NCBI RefSeq assembly: GCF_016802725.1
Contig: NC_052666.1
Location: 2,484,001-2,548,000 of the forward strand
Length of the DNA stretch: 64,000 nucleotides
Source: Solenopsis invicta
Taxonomy: Eukaryota > Arthropoda > Insecta > Hymenoptera > Formicidae
Direction of reading: 5' to 3'
Positions within the stretch are counted from its first letter, which is position 1; each line of letters starts with the position of its first letter. Under the pieces are notes generated by a model. It had not been told where the DNA came from. It made no database searches and was given only the letters and a program-made list of their open reading frames with translations. Position numbers and translations under genes: made by a program. Of the stretch, positions 60,071-64,000 are shown piece after piece.

Positions 60071-61596
60071 CTGATTCTATATAAACTTGGAAAAATATTT
60101 ATAAATAAAACACTTTTATTTGATAATCTGTGTTGTAAATGTTCCGTTATTTATATTAATTGAATTATAAGAAACTATGATATTTTAATTTAATGCAAAT
60201 AATGCTTCTCACAATTAACTTTTAATATATGTAACTTAATCTCCGCGCAACTTTTGACTAAATGTCAGTTAGTTTTTCATTCATGTAATTTTTAACGTAA
60301 CTAAATTAACTTTTTAAGTTAATTTAATTGTGACCAATTTTAAGTTAATTTAATTATAACAAAAGATATTAACTTACCCAATTCTGATTCCGTACTTTTT
60401 ATTGCAACTTTTTATTTTCAAAGTTACCTGATGTCTGTTGCATAATAGTCGACTTTACGTCGATTTGTTATATGACGTATGAGCTATAATAACACTAGTA
60501 AACAACTTTTTTTATTTTCTACACTATATTTAACTTAGGGTAAAGTCGGTATATACGCCGCAGCTATCAAAAATATAATTTATCAAGTATTATTTACTAT
60601 GTTTAAGGAAAATAAATTAGGCCATAAAAACTTCATACTGTTTACTATTATAAAAAAAATTTTAAATATGAAATATTTCTTTTCTTATACTTGAAAAAGA
60701 AACTTAAAAAAACTCTTACATTTTTGTCATATAAAAAAAGTGGCGGGATTTACGACTACTCATGTGTAAGATACACGGCGCATCGAAATTTACAAATAAT
60801 ATTTTCAGATATGATATAAAATAACATAATGACTTACAAAATGTGTTTACAAAGTTTATTAGGGAATAAGAACAGTAAATATGTATACAAAGTAATAATA
60901 ATGCAATATTAAAGAAATTAATATGCACAGACATCAACAGAGTGCGCATTGTGTTCTCAACATAGTGCTCAACATAGGGTAAGTGCTGCTTTCCAATCAC
61001 GCAGTGTCTGTATTACGGCATAAATCCCGCTCGCTGAAAAGGCCGTACATCCTAAACAAGTGGAATATACAAGATATCAAACTAAATAAAGAATACAAGA
61101 GGTGTGCACTTGAATCTTGCTTGTATTTCATCTTCGAGATTACGTGAAAACACATTTCTTCAAAATGCCGAAATTTTTTCACGAAAAATTGGCAATGTCA
61201 ATTGAAATTAACGAAAATGTTTACGATGTAGTCACAGAATCGGATTCAATTTATTAGCAGATTCTGGTTTTATTAAATTAGCAAGCATCTTGGGAAAAAA
61301 GTTAATAAATTAAAGTTTATATATGTATATACGTATATATTTATTTGAAAGAAGCTACTTATTTGACACTTTACAATAACACATTATTGTAAGTTGGCGC
61401 TATCTTCTCTTGTTTATTTACTATTTTCTTAAGAGTGTAAAACAGAAAATAGTAAGACCGAAACATACAGTAAACATTTCACGGAGTTCTCTCGTTGCGA
61501 CTTCCTAATCGAAGCGAGGAACTCTGGTACATCTATTCACGGCCGAATCACAAACGCGGCATAGAAATACGTGGTCTCAGATTCGCTATATGTTAC

Positions 61597-61817
61597 CTGG
61601 CATAATGGATACAGTCTTAAATGCTCTCAACACTCTGAACGTCCTGAGGCCGGCCAGATTCCCGCCTTGCATCCCGATAGTGGCGTATCCGCTGGTAATC
61701 ACCACGAAGTCCAACCAATTCCATGGATTCCGTAGATAAGTGTACTTGCATAGTATAAATCCCTTCGCGACTGATTTTATCACCATTTCCGCCGTGTATA
61801 TGGCTAGGAAGATATAT
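61597..61817 (-). CDS. NaCP60E: Channel exon a: domain I S2 to S4
   Basis: The exon opens after an ACAG acceptor with one base that completes a split codon, runs 73 codons, and ends with one base (CCAG|GTAACA donor). The product starts near S2 (IYTAEMVIKSVAKGF), continues through S3 (NPWNWLDFVVI) and S4 (LRTFRVLRAFKTV), with basic residues at every third position of the voltage sensor, and stops in the S4-S5 linker (SIMPG). The NPWNWLDFVV and LAGLRTFRVLRA blocks are diagnostic of insect sodium-channel-like domain I. The upstream exon with S1 should supply two bases of a codon; I did not find it between 61818 and 64000. Confidence 0.95.
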
Positions 61818-62333
61818 CTGTAACATGAGAAACATCGAGCATCAGATCAACTATCCGCTACCGTTCGTTATCAGAACCCGACATGTTTACGAGAAAGTCA
61901 AAATGTTATGTAGAACATATCCGAACTACCACAGTTTCCTGTAACTTGTTTCAACAAATTTATTCCGTAACGAGAAGTTATCTTTCCTTGCAGTTTTATG
62001 ATTTCCGAAAAATATAAGTGATCATTTTTATAGTATTTAGATCGTTTCAAATTATATATTGGATATAAAACTGTTACATTCTGTAATTCTGTAAAACATA
62101 TCGTTCATTTGCTACAACATGATTCAAAAAACGGTTTTCCAGAAAATGAATTTGAATCATTACAATTTTGTAACATTATTTTTAAATGCAATTTTGGTGT
62201 AATAGTAATAACTGATTGCAGAAAAATAAAAGTATTATAACTCTTCGGTCAGCGTATTAAATTCTCGTCAAAATTCTTTTTTTTTTTGTAAACAACTTGC
62301 AAATAAAAATTTTTTAATGAGCAGGATTGGGTA

Positions 62334-62814
62334 AGCCAACATTCTTTTTTAATTAAATTTAGTCAGTGACGTAAAATTAATTTAGTTGCGCTAAAAATTA
62401 ATTAAAATGAAGAAAAAAACTAAGTTAAAAGTTACATAAGTTTAAATTAAGTTGAGAAAAATTTAATTTTTAAAAGCATTGCTTATATTAAGTCAGAAAG
62501 TCATTATTTAAAATTAAATTATTTAAAACAATTGTAAAATATGAATCTTATAATACGAATTATCAAATAAACTTAATATTTTATTTATAAATTAAGTTTA
62601 TGAAATAGCAAAGAAATATTACTTTTTATGTGGGAATCTACTTTTTTCTTTTAGAATTATTTTGTTTTTATAGGTAATTGTATAATTTAAATGAAAAGTC
62701 AATAAGTTAATGCATTTTAAAAATAACTGGTTGAAGTTAAAAATTAAATTATATAAAATTAACTAAGTTAAATAAAAAATTATTAACTTTTTAACTAGTT
62801 ATTACTCAATCGGG
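62334..62814. mobile_element. GGGTTGGGTAAGTTAATA-family element, second long copy
   Basis: Ends GGATTGGGTAAGCC and ACTAGTTATTACTCAATCGG are inverted; the body is AAGTTAA-rich. Similar size and make-up to 40358-40844. Confidence 0.65.
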
Positions 62815-63100
62815 CGAATGAGTAATATGTGCGATTCTTTTTCAATAATAAAATAATAATTAGACAATAATAATTAGAATAAATAACAAGACATTTAGTT
62901 AGAATAAATAATAAAACATTTAGAAAAACATAAATATTATAATAATTTGGAATTTTTTATTACAATTATCGTGTTAATAAATTTAACGTTTTTTTACATT
63001 ATAAATTTATATACCACATCTTTATTGGTTTTTTTTTTAAGTTTTATGACTTTATATTATAATAATTACATACGCGCACACGCACACCCGTACGCGCGCG

Positions 63101-63244
63101 TACAGTGCGGTGCAATGATTCGAAGAGCCTAGCCGATGGCTGACTTATCGACGTCACAGTCTAACATTATATAATATATACTAGACTGTGGCGTCGGTCA
63201 GTCAGCCATCTACTAGGCTCTTCGAATTATTGCACCGTATTGTA
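63101..63244. mobile_element. 144-bp palindromic MITE
   Basis: TACAGTGCGGTGCAATGATT, then CGAAGAGCCTAG, pairs with CTAGGCTCTTCGAATTATTG, CACCGTATTGTA; the inner GCTGAC...GACGTCACAGTCTA also pairs. Arms about 65 bp with a TATATAATATATA centre. Confidence 0.88.
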
Positions 63245-63837
63245 CATACACACAATACACTTCCAAGGATTAATTAATTAATCTATAACAAAAAAAAACA
63301 ATGTAGCGAAAAAATTTGACAAAAAATAATGCCAAATTTGGCCCATTTTCTGGACCTCGAATTTCAAGCTTTTTTTTACGCCAAATAGTATTATAGAATG
63401 GAACATTAATCCCAGAGCAATTTTAAGATGAGCATAAGCGCGGTTCCGGAGGTATAGTATAAAGGGTTGAAAGTGATGATTTCCAGTCAGAGTAATATTG
63501 CATAAGAAAAATACGTGGCTGAAGTTCATGTAATATGGAGGATATATTCTATCGTATGGATTCATTGTTTAGAGAATGAACGATCTACTAAGTATTCACC
63601 GCTATTTCATTTATGGAGGGAAGGGAGTGTGCTTCACGAAGCCTGAAAGATAGAGTCTCGTTACATGATATATTCATGAGTACTATTGTACTTGTCAAAG
63701 TGGTGCTCGGACTGCAGGTTGTTGCAGTTCTGTAATGACAATTGTATGGTTCCTTGGATTTGCTCAATATCATGGGATACAAATACCCAATCCTGAAATA
63801 TGCAATGTATCTATCACGATTCACAAAATAACCCTGC

Positions 63838-63985
63838 ATAGTGAGGCAAGGGGACTCACATTTAAAAAACACCTCAATCTGTGAGAGGCAAGGAAACTTA
63901 TATTAAAAAAGCACCCCAATCTGTGAGAGGCAAGGAAACTCTCAGTAGAAAAGCATCTCGATCCGTGAAAGGCGGTCACGGGTCA
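63838..63985. repeat. Tandem repeat, three and a part units of about 42 bp
   Basis: GTGAGAGGCAAGGAAACT starts the units at about 63881 and 63923, with variants at 63840 and 63967. Each continues with an A-rich stretch and CACCYCAATCT-like end. Confidence 0.8.
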
Positions 63986-64000
63986 CTTTAACTCCATCTA

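Larger units (their letters stand above)
43387..61596 (-). other. Intron between exons a and b (18.2 kb)
   Basis: The longest intron in the window. Contains the elements at 43465-44050, 44191-44719, 45955-47165, 47341-48482, 50828-52375, 53985-54290, 54636-55089 and 58456-60070. GC- and CpG-richer islands lie at 55060-56200 and 57260-57860. 44750-45850, 48500-50800, 52400-53950 and 60400-61590 show nothing recognisable. Confidence 0.8.
5727..61817 (-). other. NaCP60E: Gene span: DSC1/NaV2-type voltage-gated cation channel alpha subunit (partial)
   Basis: Fourteen exons on the minus strand join with matching phases into one open frame of 3,936 bp (about 1,312 residues). It covers domain I from S2 to S6, the I-II linker, domain II, the II-III linker, domain III and the III-IV linker. 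The family forms a single-chain four-domain plasma-membrane channel. DSC1-class channels resemble sodium channels in sequence, but their D-E-E-A filter is associated with calcium-preferring conductance in work on insect homologues. Seen here: Asp in the domain I pore, Glu in II and Glu in III; the domain IV residue is outside the window. The start, domain I S1, domain IV and stop codon are absent. The symbol is assigned by orthology to the Drosophila gene and could be confused only with para, which the domain III Glu argues against. Confidence 0.93.
61818..64000 (-). other. Intron/right-edge region upstream of exon a
   Basis: No S1 exon was found. Holds the 62334-62814 repeat, the palindrome 63101-63244 and a short tandem repeat at 63838-63985. 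63278-63790 is less AT-rich with several open frames on the minus strand that I cannot assign. Confidence 0.65.

Noticed and set aside
1..64000. tRNA genes, CRISPR arrays, prokaryotic operon features
   Set aside because: No cloverleaf with A and B boxes was recognised by eye, and the split gene, GT/AG introns and MITEs mark the window as animal nuclear DNA.

Overview
This is eukaryotic DNA, almost certainly from an insect: an AT-rich window packed with short inverted-repeat transposons, holding one large split gene on the minus strand. Fourteen exons between 61817 and 5727 have consensus-type GT/AG borders and phases that match at every one of the 13 junctions. They encode about 1,312 residues of a four-domain voltage-gated cation channel. 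The deduced protein is of the DSC1/NaV2 class (Drosophila NaCP60E), not the classical sodium channel para: the domain III pore has Glu where para has Lys, so the three visible filter positions read D-E-E. Style of sequence and repeats suggests Hymenoptera, perhaps an ant; that is inference.

Layout, reading the gene 5' to 3' (right to left): 61.8-61.6 kb domain I S2-S4; 43.4 kb S4-S5/S5; 32.2 and 29.3 kb extracellular loop and pore; 27.5 kb S6; 24.1, 18.8 and 17.6 kb the I-II linker; 16.5-15.1 kb all of domain II plus most of the II-III linker in one long exon; 13.5, 11.2, 10.9 and 9.2 kb domain III; 5.9 kb the III-IV (inactivation) linker. The N-terminus with domain I S1 lies off the right edge. 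Domain IV and the C-terminus were not found and should lie off the left edge.

The introns (up to 18 kb) are built from MITE-like palindromes, several nested in one another; a 690-bp TTAA-flanked fold-back element whose empty site survives in a second repeat copy; a 3.9-kb long-arm fold-back at the left edge; a large inverted repeat carrying a diverged minisatellite (58-60 kb); and Penelope-like terminal repeats with hammerhead-like motifs (44 kb). A single, apparently full-length 5S rRNA gene with a T-run terminator sits on the plus strand at 4.48 kb. No transposase or reverse transcriptase, no tRNA and no second convincing protein gene was recognised. The window's interest is the unusual channel and its repeat archaeology; I see no clearly new multi-gene system.
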